Shown here: positions 26,619-36,680 of the stretch, in pieces
How the letters are laid out: each line of letters opens with the position of its first letter
How positions within the stretch are numbered: the first letter of the stretch is position 1
Assembly: GCA_963708115.1 (NCBI GenBank)
Contig: CAVPRX010000001.1
Coordinates: 620,001-684,000 of the forward strand
Length of the DNA: 64,000 nucleotides
DNA from: VRUE01 sp963708115
Lineage (GTDB): Bacteria; Actinomycetota; Thermoleophilia; Solirubrobacterales; 70-9
Direction: 5' to 3'
Notes under the pieces: generated by a model
What the model was told of the DNA's origin: nothing
The model's input: only the letters and a program-made list of their open reading frames with translations
Database searches by the model: none
Program-made: the position numbers and the translations under genes

Positions 26619-27771
26619 GGGCGGCGTCCGGCAGGCCCGGCCCGCCGCGCAGAGGATTGAGGTCCGCGAGGAGCTCGAGCAGGCGTGGCTCGGGCTCCTC
26701 GTCGTCGATCAAGACCGCCGTGCCGGGCCAGGCGTAGCGCAGATAGCGGGCGTAGGCCTGGCGCGAGCCGAGGTCTGGCTCGTAGATCCAGGAGCCGGTG
26801 TTCCAGTAGCGAGTGCGGGAGTCGCCGTTGGACTGGACACAGGCCAGCGGCTGGTGGGTGTGAGCGAAGACGATCCTGTCGCTCTCCTCACTCCAGCCGA
26901 GGTTCTCGACCACCTGGGCGAAGGCCTCGAGCGCGTGCTCGGATGGGTCGCTGGGCGAGACGACGCTGGCGGTTGGAAAGACAGGGCGCGCCTGAGGCCT
27001 CTCGGCAACAGGCTGCTCACCGCGCAGGCGCTTGAGGCCGCGCTGCGGCAACTTCAGGGCGTACTCGATTCGTCCTGCCCGCTCGGCGGCACGGAAGACG
27101 TTCTGCTGGGCATGGGTGCCGTGCGGCATCTGGGCGGCGATGTAGAGCCACTCGGTGAGCAGGGTGATCACCGACTCGTAGTCCTCGATCGTCTTCGGCT
27201 GCTCCGGGCCGCCGCTGGCGATCCCCCACAGCGTCCGGGTCAGCATGCGGTCGCCGCGCGAGCCGGCGAGGCGTGCGTGCGGATCGAGGTAGTGGCCATG
27301 GGTGCAGAGGACGCCGGCGAAGCTGTAGGTCGGGTAGGCGATCTCGACCTCGACCCCAGGCAGGCGCCGGGTGAGGAAGGAGCGGAAGAAACCGGGGCCG
27401 GGCTTTGCCTCGTCGTCGGTGGAGAGACGGTGCGCCTCAGCGAGATCGGGCGGCGAGAAGCCGGCGGCAAGCTGCGCCTCGAGACGGTTCTCGGCGTCGC
27501 GGTGGACCAGGTGATGGTCGTGGTTGCCGGCGAGGAAGACGAGTCGCTTGCCGGGCAGCTTCTCGGCGATCAGACGCAGCAGCCCGTCGGATGCGTCGAC
27601 CGCGTCCCCGACCGAGCCGAAGAGGAAGTCGAAGAGGTCGCCGAGGAAGATCAGCTCGTCGATCCCATCCAGCTGCGGCGCCAGCCGCTCGAGAAAGGGC
27701 TCCTCGCGCAGCAGGTCTCGCCCGGTCCAAGCGCCGAAGTGGGTGTCGGAGATGACCAGCGCCGCGCTCAA
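26611..27771 (-). CDS. Calcineurin-like metallophosphoesterase
   Basis: Metal-site blocks in order: VISDTHFGAW (DxH), IFLGDLFDFLFG (GDxxD), FLAGNHDHHLVH (GNHD), CTHGHYLDPH (GH) and IVFAHTHQPL (GHxH-like). Block II DLFDF is close to the UDP-2,3-diacylglucosamine hydrolase pattern, but the 386-residue length and long insert differ from LpxH, and lipid A is not expected in this lineage. The substrate is unknown. The start is a TTG at 27769-27771 that overlaps the stop of the P450 gene (TTGA), so the two are coupled. The end overlaps the 3' end of glnN by 8 bases. Confidence 0.85.
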   Translation of the reverse strand: MSAALVISDTHFGAWTGRDLLREEPFLERLAPQLDGIDELIFLGDLFDFLFGSVGDAVDASDGLLRLIAEKLPGKRLVFLAGNHDHHLVHRDAENRLEAQLAAGFSPPDLAEAHRLSTDDEAKPGPGFFRSFLTRRLPGVEVEIAYPTYSFAGVLCTHGHYLDPHARLAGSRGDRMLTRTLWGIASGGPEQPKTIEDYESVITLLTEWLYIAAQMPHGTHAQQNVFRAAERAGRIEYALKLPQRGLKRLRGEQPVAERPQARPVFPTASVVSPSDPSEHALEAFAQVVENLGWSEESDRIVFAHTHQPLACVQSNGDSRTRYWNTGSWIYEPDLGSRQAYARYLRYAWPGTAVLIDDEEPEPRLLELLADLNPLRGGPGLPDAAPT

Positions 27772-29201
27772 GCGCGGGAGAGTACCCGCATCTCCAGGCC
27801 GCCCTTGGGCGAGAGGGTCGGCATCTGGCGCACGGTCATCGTGCGGCCCGGCAGGGCGTCGAGGCGCAGCCGCTGCAGCAGCATCGTCGCCACCAGCTTC
27901 ACCTCGGTCTGGCCGAAGCGCTTGCCGATGCAGATCCGCTGGCCGCCGCCGAAGGGAACGTAGGCGCCGCGCGGCAGCGCCGCCTTGCGCTCGCGGGTGA
28001 AGCGCTCGGGGATGAAGGCCTCCGGCTCGGGGAAGAACTCGGGGATGCGGTGACTGGCCCAGGAGCAGTAGTTGACGTAGGCCTCGCGCGGGACCGTGTA
28101 GCCGCCGAACTCGAACTCGCGGACGGCGCGGCGGGGGCCGATCCAGGCCGGCGGGTAGAGGCGCAGCACCTCGTCGAGGACCATGTCGAGGTAGGGCATC
28201 TCCTCGAGCTGGTCGACCGTCGGGCGGCTCGCCGCCGAGCACCCGATCCTGCTCCTCGCAGAGTCGCTCGGCCACGTCGGGGTGGCGGGCCAGCTCGTGC
28301 ATCATGAAAGTCAGGGTCGAGGTCGAGGTGTCGTGGCCGGCGAACATCAGGGTCATCACCTGGTCGCGCACCTCGCGGTCGGTGAACGCCTCGCCCGCTT
28401 CGCCGCGGGCGCCGAGCAGGAGGCTGAGGATGTCCTGGCGCTCGTCGTCGGGCGCGGCGCGCCGGCGCTCGATCTCACCGAAGACGATCTCGTCGAGCAC
28501 CTGCCGCGAGGCGATCAGCTTGCGCCAGGGCGAGCCGGGGCCGCGCAGCAGGCGCAGCGGGTAGTCGATCCCGTAGAAACCGAGCGCGCGCTCGAAGTGC
28601 TCGGCCGCAGCGGCGCCCTTGCCGGCTTCGTCGGGGTCGAGCCCGAGCAGGGCGCGCATCGCGATCCGCATCGCCAGGTTGCGCATCCAGTCGTAGACGT
28701 CGACCACCGTGTCCGGGCCGCAGGGTGCCGATCGCCGCCTCTGCCTCGGTCGACCATCGCCTCCACCGACGCGGTCAGCTGGCGACGATGGAAGGCCGGC
28801 ATCATGATCGCCCGCGCCCGGTCGTGGTAGTCGTCGTCGATCGTCAGCAGGCCGTCGCCGAGCAGCGGGATCAGGTCGCCGAAGCTCGACTCGCGCCAGT
28901 GGAAGTTCTCCGGGTGGGCGACGGTGATGAAGTGGTTGGCCTCCGGCCCGAGCATGAAGACGACCCGGGTGTGGAGCAGGCGCATGCTGAAGATCGGGCC
29001 GTGCTCTTCGTAGTGCGAGAGCAGCAGCGGCAGCGGGTCGTGGGCGATCTGGTGGGTGCGCGCGAGGCTGAAGTCGCTCGGACCGGGCGGGTACTTGCCC
29101 CTCCCCCGCCACTCGGCGCGGATGTCGTCGGCCACCCGCCGCACCGGGTTGTCGGACATCTGCGGCGGTTTGACGACGGGGGCAGCGGTCTCGGCGGGCA
29201 T
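27768..29201 (-). CDS. Cytochrome P450, two frame breaks
   Basis: A soluble-type bacterial P450 without membrane anchor, about 477 residues when joined. Visible are the I-helix oxygen-activation motif MFAGHDTSTSTLTFM, the K-helix ExxR in LDEVLRLYPPAW, PERF in FIPERFTRERK, and the heme loop FGGGQRICIGKRF with the cysteine ligand. Frame breaks lie near 28740 (after AFHRRQLTASVEAMV) and near 28237. The N-terminus KYPPGPSDFSLARTHQIA has the proline-rich start of the family. Substrate unknown; it heads a small run with the metallophosphoesterase. No ferredoxin gene is nearby. Confidence 0.88.
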
Positions 29202-29286
29202 CGCCCCGAACAATAACTGGCTAGCTGGCCAGTCGCCGCGGTCGAGGTTTGTCCCGCGACGCGACTCAAACCGCGACCGCGCTGGC

Positions 29287-30274
<988 letters not shown>

Positions 30275-30307
30275 TCCCGGCGAGTGTAGGGCTCGCCGGG
30301 TTTCGCT

Positions 30308-30817
30308 CAGGCGGTGGGCGGGCGGGGGCTGCTCCGGCGGAGGCGGCGCGTGCGGCTGCTCGGCAGCGGCTGGCGGCATCAGGTCGGCGAGCCGGCGGCG
30401 GCTCCTGGCCCGGCAGCGCTTCGGCTTCCTGCGCCAGAGTCGTTGAGCGAGACCTGGATGTAGGCCCAGAGCGCCGGCGCGAGCAGCAGGTAGAGGATGA
30501 TCGCGATCCAGCCGTTGAGCGGCTCCTTGCCGGCCAGGCGCGAGGCGCCCATGACGCGCTTGGTGCCGCGCCAGTAGGTGATCAGCGGCCGGGACGATGA
30601 TGATGCCGCCGGGGAAGAGCGCCAGCACCGAGTTGGTCGGGTTCTGGCCGAGGTCATAGCCTTTGGCCTTGCCGTAGTCGCGCAGCTCGCGGTTGATCCT
30701 GTACCACCAGACGAGGTGGTAGATGCCGAGGGTGATGATCGGCAGCAGGGCGGCGGCCCAGGGACTGCGGACCTTCACCTCGTCCTCAGTGCCGCGGATC
30801 TTCATCTCATAGGCCAT
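30308..30817 (-). CDS. DUF4234-type membrane protein, two frame breaks
   Basis: Starts MAYEMKIRGTEDEVKVRSPW, then a transmembrane helix with the family signature AALLPIITLGIYHLVWWYRI and NRELRDYGKAKGYDLG. A second helical stretch (VLALFPGGIIIVPA) is followed after a break near 30590 by LITYWRGTKRVMGASRLAG and a third helix ILYLLLAPALWAYIQVSLN. The tail is Ala/Pro-rich, and its exact frame and end are uncertain. The function of the family is unknown. The reading frame upstream joins without stop to the C-terminus of the amine oxidase, probably because an indel removed that stop. Confidence 0.65.
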
Positions 30818-30896
30818 GCAGGGAGCTCCGTTCTGGTGGTGAAAGAGACAGCGGTCAGTGCCGACCCTAACCCACCGACCGCGGCCGCGGTTTCGG

Positions 30897-32251
30897 CTAG
30901 GCCAGACCTCGGCGGCGACACGCTCTCCGGCCTGAAGGGCGCCCTCCATGTATCCGCTCCACACGGTGGCGGTCTCGGTGCCGGCCCAGTGGACGCGGCC
31001 GGCCGGCTCGCGCAGGGCCGGGCCGCAGGCCGTCCAGCCACCCGGGCCGAAGTTCGAGGTCGGCCCGCCGCCGGACCACTCCTCCTCGCTCCAGGCCTGT
31101 TCGGCGTAGTCGAAAGGCTGCGCGGCGCGCGGGCCGTAGAGCCGCTCGAAGCAGGCGAGGACGGGGCGCGGCGCTCGGCCGGCGGCAGCGCGGCCAGCTC
31201 GACGCGCCTCGGGACCGCCGACGAAGCCAAGCAGGACCCCGGCTCGAACCGTCGCGGGGCGAGCTGTCGAAGGTCAGGGTGACCGGGCCGGCATCGGTGA
31301 CCGACTCGCCGCTGAGCCCATCGGCACGCCAGAACGGCTCCTCGTACAGCGCCATGCACTTGGTCAGCGCACCGGGGCGCAGCCGCTCGGCGAGCTGGGG
31401 ACGCCCGGGCGGCAGCGGGTCGATCTCGATCCGCGCGGCGATCGCGGGGGGAACGGCGACGATCACGCGATCCGCCTCGACCTCGAGTCCGTCCGCAACG
31501 ACACGGACCCCGGCGTCGTCATGGGAGATCCGGCGCACCGGCGCGCCGAGCCGCACCCGATCGCCGAGCGACTCGGCGAGGCCGAGTGGCAACAGCTGCG
31601 CACCGCCGTCAAGGCGGTCTTGCTGTGCCCCGCCCTCGGTGTCGATCAGCTTGTCGAAGCTGCCCGCGGAGGCGACATAGAAGAGCGGCGTGGAGCATCG
31701 AGATCTCCTCGGGCCCGGTCCCCCACACCGTGCGCCCGGCAAGGCCGATCAGCTCGCGGGCGATCTCGGTGCGCACGTTGCGCTCACACCACTCGGCGAG
31801 CGTTTCGCGGTCGAGCTCGGCAGCGCCCTCGGCCGCCCAGGGCGCCTCGGCGCCGACGCTCTGCGCCAAGCGATCGATGCGGCGGCGGGCGACGAAGACG
31901 TCCCAGAGGCACACGCGGCTCGAGGCGCGGGATCGTGCCGCGGTAGCGGCGCCGCTTGCCGCCGACGTCGAGCAGGTTCCGCCCGGCGCCGTGTTGGGCG
32001 AAGATCTCGATTCCGAGCTCTCCGGCGAGCCTCTGCACCCGGTCGTGGTCCGAGCCGACCCACTGGCCGCCGACGTCGACCGTCACCCCGTCGCCGAGCG
32101 TCGCGTTGAGCAGCCGCCCCCCGACCCGGTTGCGCGCCTCGAGCACGACCACCTCGCGGCCGGCATCGGCGAGCGCCCGTGCCGCTCCCAATCCGGAAAG
32201 GCCGGCTCCGACAATGGCGACGTCGACTGAGATGGCGGTGCTCTCAGCCAT
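30897..32251 (-). CDS. FAD-dependent (mono)amine oxidase, several frame breaks
   Basis: The N-terminal dinucleotide fold is VDVAIVGAGLSGLGAARALA, followed by VVVLEARNRVGGRLLNATLG, the classic GG-doublet. VGGQWVGSDHDRVQRLAGEL continues the fold. After breaks near 31910 and 31690 come ELDRETLAEWCERNVRTEIA, TVWGTGPEEISMLHALFYVA, VRRISHDDAGVRVVADGLEV and RVIVAVPPAIAARIEIDPLP. The C-terminal FAD segment reads GRVHWAGTETATVWSGYMEG. The joined length of about 450 residues matches flavin monoamine oxidases. The substrate is not known. Its start overlaps the end of the YdeI-like gene by 8 bases. Confidence 0.85.
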
Positions 32252-32819
32252 GGACTTTCTCCCCCCGCTCGAGCATCTCGACGAACTTCTTCAGCCGCCG
32301 CTCACGCGTCTCCAGCCTTTTCGCCTCCCCAAGCCGGTAGACGATCGCGTAGCGGTTGGCGCTGTCGAGGGTCGCGAAGAACTCGCGTGCCGCAGGGCGG
32401 GCGTCGAGCTCCCGCTGCAGATCAGCGGGAACCTCGGCGGTGCGCTGGCCCTCGTAGGCGGCGTCCCAGCGACCGTCGGCCTTGGCCGCCTCGACCTCGG
32501 CCATCCCGGCCGGGCGCATGCGACCCGACTCGATCAGCCCCTCTGCCTTCTCGCGGTTGATCCGCGACCAGCGACCGCGCGGGCGTCGCGGGGTGAAACG
32601 CTGCAGGAAGCACCCCTCGTCGAAGGCTCGCTTCTGACTGTCGATCCAGCCAAAGCAGAGTGCGACCTCGAGCGCCTCCGCGTAGCTGACGCTCGTCACG
32701 CCGGAGTGCTTCTTGGCGATCTTCAGCCAGACCCCGGGGGAACCTGCCCCCTCCCCCTCCAGCCAGCCCTCCAACTCTTGAGGAGAGGCAAACAGAACTA
32801 TCGGAAGCTCATCCGCCAT
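32244..32819 (-). CDS. YdeI/OmpD-associated family protein
   Basis: 191 residues, cytoplasmic. Characteristic segments are LFASPQELEGWLEGEGAGSP, VWLKIAKKHSGVTSVSYAEA, ALCFGWIDSQKRAFDEGCFL and RFTPRRPRGRWSRINREKAE. The C-terminus has YRLGEAKRLETRERRLKKFV, the recurring 'AKRxETRxRRIxK' end of the family. Members are linked to bacteriocin or stress protection in a few studies, but the biochemical role is unknown. It lies immediately upstream of, and overlaps, the amine oxidase gene, and starts 23 bases from the divergent SnoaL-like gene. Confidence 0.85.
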   Translation of the reverse strand: MADELPIVLFASPQELEGWLEGEGAGSPGVWLKIAKKHSGVTSVSYAEALEVALCFGWIDSQKRAFDEGCFLQRFTPRRPRGRWSRINREKAEGLIESGRMRPAGMAEVEAAKADGRWDAAYEGQRTAEVPADLQRELDARPAAREFFATLDSANRYAIVYRLGEAKRLETRERRLKKFVEMLERGEKVHG

Positions 32820-32842
32820 AACGTCGGATTGTCCCGGTTAGA

Positions 32843-33285
32843 GTGGGGAACGTGAGCGACGCCGACGGCATCGACAACCTCACCGCGGCGATCGGGCGCT
32901 ACAACGACGCCTGGAACGCGCAGGATCTCGACGCGATCGTGGCGATGCACGCCCCCGACATGGTCTTCGCCAACCACACCGCCGGCGAGTCGGCGACGGG
33001 CGAGGAGGTGCGGGGGCACATCGCCTCGATTTTCGCGACCTGGCCGGATCTGAGGTTCGAGACGCGGCGGCTCTACGTGCGCGAGGGGCTGGTGGTGCAG
33101 GAGTGGACGGCGAGCGCGACGCACTCGAATCCGATGCGCCGAGGAGACCTCGAAGCAGCGCCGACCGGCCGCACGTCAGCTGGGACGGGATCGACTCGAT
33201 CCCCTTCGAGAACGGTCTGGTCAAGCGCAAGGACGTCTACTCGGACTCGGTCACTATCCTGCGCCAGGTCGGCCTGCTCGACTAA
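32843..33285 (+). CDS. SnoaL-like / ketosteroid-isomerase-fold protein, one frame break
   Basis: A cone-shaped alpha+beta fold protein: AIGRYNDAWNAQDLDAIVAM, HAPDMVFANHTAGESATGEE and HIASIFATWPDLRFETRRLY match the typical order of helix, 'W' and strands. A break near 33140 joins the frame ending WDGIDSIPFENGLVKRKDVY and a short C-terminus QVGLLD. About 147 residues. Members act as isomerases, hydrolases or ligand-binding proteins; no catalytic assignment is possible here. The start is one of two GTG codons (32843 or 32852). A terminator hairpin follows at once. Confidence 0.75.
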
Positions 33286-33313
33286 ATCGCGCCTTCCGTC
33301 ACACAGGCGCGAT
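33286..33313 (+). terminator. Terminator after the SnoaL-like gene
   Basis: An 8-base perfect stem ATCGCGCC / GGCGCGAT with a 12-base loop begins at the base after the TAA stop and is followed by an A/T-rich run (gaattttaattc). Good position for intrinsic termination. Confidence 0.7.
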
Positions 33314-33368
33314 AGAGAATTTTAATTCTGCGCGCCACACGAGCGTTCGGGCGGGCAAGGCTCGCCGC

Positions 33369-33590
33369 ATGGCTTCGAGTTTCGTTCTTGCAGGTGTGTT
33401 TCTCGAGCGGACAGCACTCGCAACCGGTCTTCTGGCCGCGGCGATTGCGGTTGGCGGGTTTCTGACCGGGACGCACGCACTGATCAGATCGGAGGAACCG
33501 CGAAGCTTGCAGCGTTCCACCGCCGCAGGCGGGGTACTTGGCGTCTTCTTCGGTGTCGGGGTCATTTTCATCGATGCGATAGCGAGCTAG
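33369..33590 (+). CDS. Small two-helix membrane protein, unknown function
   Basis: 73 residues: a hydrophobic segment from about residue 15 (TALATGLLAAAIAVGGFLTG), a short polar loop with RSEEPRSLQRSTAAGG, then a second helix VLGVFFGVGVIFIDAIAS. Both termini would be on the same side. Followed after one base by another small membrane protein, so the two form a pair. I do not recognise either. Confidence 0.5.
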   Translation: MASSFVLAGVFLERTALATGLLAAAIAVGGFLTGTHALIRSEEPRSLQRSTAAGGVLGVFFGVGVIFIDAIAS

Positions 33591-33591
33591 C

Positions 33592-33789
33592 ATGTGGGTT
33601 GTGAACAAAACGTTTCTGCTTGGAATACTGGCCACGGTAGGGCTGACTAGCCTCATCGGCTTGATCGTCTACGGCTTCGACATTGGCCCGGACTTCGCCG
33701 CCCTCCTGTTCGTCTTGGGCCTGATTGGCACCGGCCTGATCGGCGGCGAGGTAGCGAAGCGGCTACCACCACCCGGACGGCGGAACTAG
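33592..33789 (+). CDS. Small two-helix membrane protein, unknown function
   Basis: 65 residues. First helix LLGILATVGLTSLIGLIVYG, a short loop (FDIGPDF), second helix AALLFVLGLIGTGLIGGEVA, then a basic tail KRLPPPGRRN. It begins one base after the preceding small membrane protein gene and may be translated with it. The base composition is more AT-rich than its neighbours. No family recognised. It ends 14 bases before the convergent luciferase-like gene. Confidence 0.5.
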   Translation: MWVVNKTFLLGILATVGLTSLIGLIVYGFDIGPDFAALLFVLGLIGTGLIGGEVAKRLPPPGRRN

Positions 33790-33802
33790 AGAGCTCCTAC
33801 AA

Positions 33803-34647
33803 CTACAGGCTCGCGGCGTCGGCGAGCAGGTCGACCTGCTGCGCGTCGGCGGAGCTGGGGCAGAAGACCAGCTCGTCGCAGCCGAGGGACTCGTAGGCGG
33901 CGACGTACTGGGCGACCGTGTCGGCGTTCTGGGCGGCGCTGTCGCCGATCATCTTGGCGATGTCCTCGCCCAGCCAGGCGTAGTAGTGCATCAGGTTGTC
34001 GCGCACATCCTGCTCGGCACGGTCGCCGAGCGAGAAGTAGGCGAGCGCCATGATGTGCGGCTCGCCCTCGCGGCCGGCGTCCCTCCATGCGGCTCGTGCC
34101 TTCTCGGTGCCCTCGCGGGCCTGGTCGGGGCCCGAGCCGGCGGCGATCCAGCCGTCGCCGAAGCGGGCGGCGCGGGCGTAGGCGGCGTCGGCGTGACCGC
34201 CGACGATCAGGCGGGGCGCGCCAGCGATCGCCGGGCCAACCTCGTCCCCAGCCCAAATCTCCTTCATCTCCTCCAGCATCGCGTCGAGGCGCTTGCCGCG
34301 GCCGCGCAGCTCGACCCCGCTCGTCTCGTAGTCGTCGTCGCGGGCGCCGAGGCCGATACCGAGGGTGAAGCGGCCGCCGGAGAGGGCATTGACGCTGTGC
34401 GCCTGCTTCGCCAGCTCGGCGGTGTTGGTGCGCAGCGGGGCGAGCAGCACAGTCGTCGAGAGGCCGATCCGCTCGGTGACCGCAGCGGCCGCCGCCAGCG
34501 CGTCAGCGGCTCGTAGTTGTCGTAGACGATGCGGTCGATCGTGCCGAGCGTGGAGAAGCCGCGTGCCTCGGCGCGTCGCGCCCACTCGGTCAGCTCCGCT
34601 CCCGTGGCGCCGGGAACCGCGTTGGGAAGTGCGATGCCTACGTCCAT
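33803..34647 (-). CDS. LLM-class (F420-type) flavin-dependent oxidoreductase, one frame break
   Basis: Luciferase-like TIM barrel: MDVGIALPNAVPGATGAELT, AEARGFSTLGTIDRIVYDNY, then after a break near 34505 AAVTERIGLSTTVLLAPLRT and ALSGGRFTLGIGLGARDDDY. The C-terminal part has LIVGGHADAAYARAARFGDG, typical of coenzyme-F420 users in actinobacteria. About 281 residues when joined. The substrate is unknown. The window holds three such genes (with 35699 and 44757), a count that suits an F420-producing actinobacterium. Confidence 0.85.
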
Positions 34648-34672
34648 GGCCGCCTCCCTACCCGCCCTCGAC

Positions 34673-35671
34673 TCAGCCGTAACGCTCGCCGATGATCGCG
34701 CGCAGCTTCGAGCGGTCGTGGCGAGCGTGCACGCGGCGCACGGTGCCCGAGCGCGAGCGCATCACCAGCGATTCGGTGCTGGCGCCGGCGCCGCGGTAGC
34801 GGACGCCCTGGAGGACGTCGCCGTCGGTCACGCCGCTGGCGGAGAAGAAGACGTCGTCGCCGGAGCAGAGGTCGTCGGCTGTGAGGACCTGGTCGAGGTC
34901 GTAGCCGGCGTCGACGGCGGCGCTGCGCTCCTCGTCGTTGCGGGGCCAGAGGCGACCGAGCAGCTGGCCGCCCATCGACTTCAGCGCCGCGGCGGAGAGG
35001 ACGCCCTCGGGCGTGCCGCCGATCCCCCAGAGCAGGTCGACCGGGGAGCGGTCGCTGACCGCGAGCAGGGCGGCGGAGACGTCGCCGTCGGTGATCAGGC
35101 GGATGCGGCCGCCCGCCTCGCGCACTTCCTTCATCGCCTCCTCGTGGCGCGGCCGGTCGAGCATGACCACGGTGACGTCGCCGACGCTCCCGCCCTTGCG
35201 CTCGGCAATCAGCTTCAGCGTCTCCGGCAGCGGCCGGTCGAGGTCGAGCAGGTCGGCGATCTCCTCGCCGCCGGCCATCTTTTCCATGTAGACGCAGGGA
35301 CCGGGGTCGAACATCGTGCCGCGCTCGGCGAGCGCGATCACGGCGAGGGCGCTGGGCATGCCGAGCGCGCAGAGGCGGGTCCCCTCGAGCGGGTCGACGG
35401 CGATGTCGACCACGGGCGGGCTGCCGTCGCCGATCTGCTCGCCGTTGTAGAGCATCGGCGCCTCGTCCTTCTCGCCCTCGCCGATCACGACAACGCCGTC
35501 CATCGAGACCGAGTCGAGGACGAAGCGCATCGCGTCAACGGCGGCCTGGTCGGCGGCGATCTTGTCGCCACGGCCAACCCAGCGGGCGGCGGCCAGCGCC
35601 GCGGCCTCGGTCACCCGCACGAGCTCCAGCGCGAGGTTGCGATCCGGCTTCTGGGGCGAGGTCTCGCTCAT
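34673..35671 (-). CDS. glpX: Class II fructose-1,6-bisphosphatase
   Basis: The gluconeogenic phosphatase of actinobacteria. Motifs: AAARWVGRGDKIAADQAAVD near the start, VVIGEGEKDEAPMLYNGEQI with the metal-binding Asp/Glu, DIAVDPLEGTRLCALGMPSA (the inositol-phosphatase-like DPLxGT), TVVMLDRPRHEEAMKEVR, and the phosphate-binding IGGTPEGVLSAAALKSMGG. 332 residues, full length. Probably the organism's only FBPase type. Divergent from the LLM gene at 35699 with only 27 bases between, so the promoters must overlap. Confidence 0.95.
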   Translation of the reverse strand: MSETSPQKPDRNLALELVRVTEAAALAAARWVGRGDKIAADQAAVDAMRFVLDSVSMDGVVVIGEGEKDEAPMLYNGEQIGDGSPPVVDIAVDPLEGTRLCALGMPSALAVIALAERGTMFDPGPCVYMEKMAGGEEIADLLDLDRPLPETLKLIAERKGGSVGDVTVVMLDRPRHEEAMKEVREAGGRIRLITDGDVSAALLAVSDRSPVDLLWGIGGTPEGVLSAAALKSMGGQLLGRLWPRNDEERSAAVDAGYDLDQVLTADDLCSGDDVFFSASGVTDGDVLQGVRYRGAGASTESLVMRSRSGTVRRVHARHDRSKLRAIIGERYG

Positions 35672-35698
35672 GCGAGCCGCAGCCTATAAGGTCGCCGC

Positions 35699-36631
35699 AT
35701 GGCTCAAAGGTGGGGACTGACGCTGCCGCTGCCGGGCACTCGCCTGGCTGACCACAAAGAGCACGTGGTGCGAGCCGAGGCTGCCGGCTACACCGACCTC
35801 TGGAGCGGCGAGACCAACGGGCCGGACGGCTTCACGCCGCTGGCGCTGAGCGCCGCCTGGACCGAGCGGGCGCGGCTGGGGACCGGCATCGTCGGCGTCT
35901 TCCAGCGCGGCCCGGCGCTACTGGCCCAGGAGGCGGCGGCGCTGGCCGACGCCTCCGCAGGGCGCTTCGTGCTCGGCATCGGCTCCTCCTCGGACCGCAT
36001 CGTCGAAGGCTGGAACGGGATCCCCTTCGAGCGGCCGCTGAGCAAGGTGCGCGAGACGCTGGAGTTCCTGCGGATCGCGCTCGACGGCGAGCGCACCGAG
36101 AGCGGCTTCAAGCTGGAGACGGCGCCGGCGGAGCGGGTGCCGATCGTGCTCGCCGCGCTGCGCGGCAAGATGCTCGACCTGGCGGTGGAGCGCGCCGACG
36201 GCGCCTTCACCAACTTCCTCCCGCTCGGCGGCCTGCCCAAGGTCGCCGCGCAGCTGGAGGGCGCGCCGGAGGGCTTCGAGCTGCTCTGCCGCTTCTTCTG
36301 CCTGCCGGGCGAGCGCGAGGCGGTCGAGCCGCTGGCCCGCTTCATGTTCTCCTCCTACATCACCGTCCCCGTCTACGCCGCCTTCTACCGCTGGCTCGGC
36401 TACGGCGAGCAGATCGACGCGATGGTCGCCGCCTGGGAGGCGGGCGACCGCCAGGGCGCGGCCGCCGCGGCGCCCTGGGAGCTGATCGAGGACATGTTCA
36501 TCTTCGGCACGCCCGAGCAGATGCGCGAGCGCCTCGACGCTTTCGTCGCCGGCGGCGTCACCCTGCCGATCCTCACCCCGATCGTCACCCCCGACAAGCT
36601 GGGCGAGACGATCGACGCGCTGGCCCTTTAG
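35699..36631 (+). CDS. LLM-class (F420-type) flavin-dependent oxidoreductase
   Basis: 310 residues, intact. LTLPLPGTRLADHKEHVVRA, TDLWSGETNGPDGFTPLAL, RARLGTGIVGVFQRGPALLA and ASAGRFVLGIGSSSDRIVEG are typical luciferase-like segments. VPIVLAALRGKMLDLAVERA and GTPEQMRERLDAFVAGGVTL follow near the C-terminus. Coenzyme F420 rather than FMN is likely by family; the substrate is unknown. Its TAG stop forms the first base of the 50-base palindrome that separates it from the convergent hipA-like gene. Confidence 0.9.
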   Translation: MAQRWGLTLPLPGTRLADHKEHVVRAEAAGYTDLWSGETNGPDGFTPLALSAAWTERARLGTGIVGVFQRGPALLAQEAAALADASAGRFVLGIGSSSDRIVEGWNGIPFERPLSKVRETLEFLRIALDGERTESGFKLETAPAERVPIVLAALRGKMLDLAVERADGAFTNFLPLGGLPKVAAQLEGAPEGFELLCRFFCLPGEREAVEPLARFMFSSYITVPVYAAFYRWLGYGEQIDAMVAAWEAGDRQGAAAAAPWELIEDMFIFGTPEQMRERLDAFVAGGVTLPILTPIVTPDKLGETIDALAL

Positions 36632-36680
36632 ACGTGCCGGTGCGTAGAGGTCCATATGGACCTCTACGCACCGGCACGTC
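36631..36680. terminator. 50-base perfect palindrome between two convergent stop codons
   Basis: A 25-base arm (GACGTGCCGGTGCGTAGAGG followed by TCCAT) and its exact complement with no loop, centre CCAT|ATGG. The left end is the last base of the luciferase-like stop TAG (36629-36631). The right end contains the first two bases of the hipA-like stop (36679-36681 on the minus strand). The palindrome therefore fills the whole intergenic space and can serve as a terminator for both strands. Confidence 0.85.

Noticed and set aside
26611..29112. A single 833-codon minus-strand frame joining P450 and metallophosphoesterase
   Set aside because: It arises because the frame break in the P450 puts part of it in line with the phosphoesterase. 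The P450 stop and the overlapping TTG start show two genes.
31235..31275. GGCTCGAACCG, like a tRNA T-loop
   Set aside because: It lies inside the amine oxidase coding sequence, and the other arms of a tRNA are absent.
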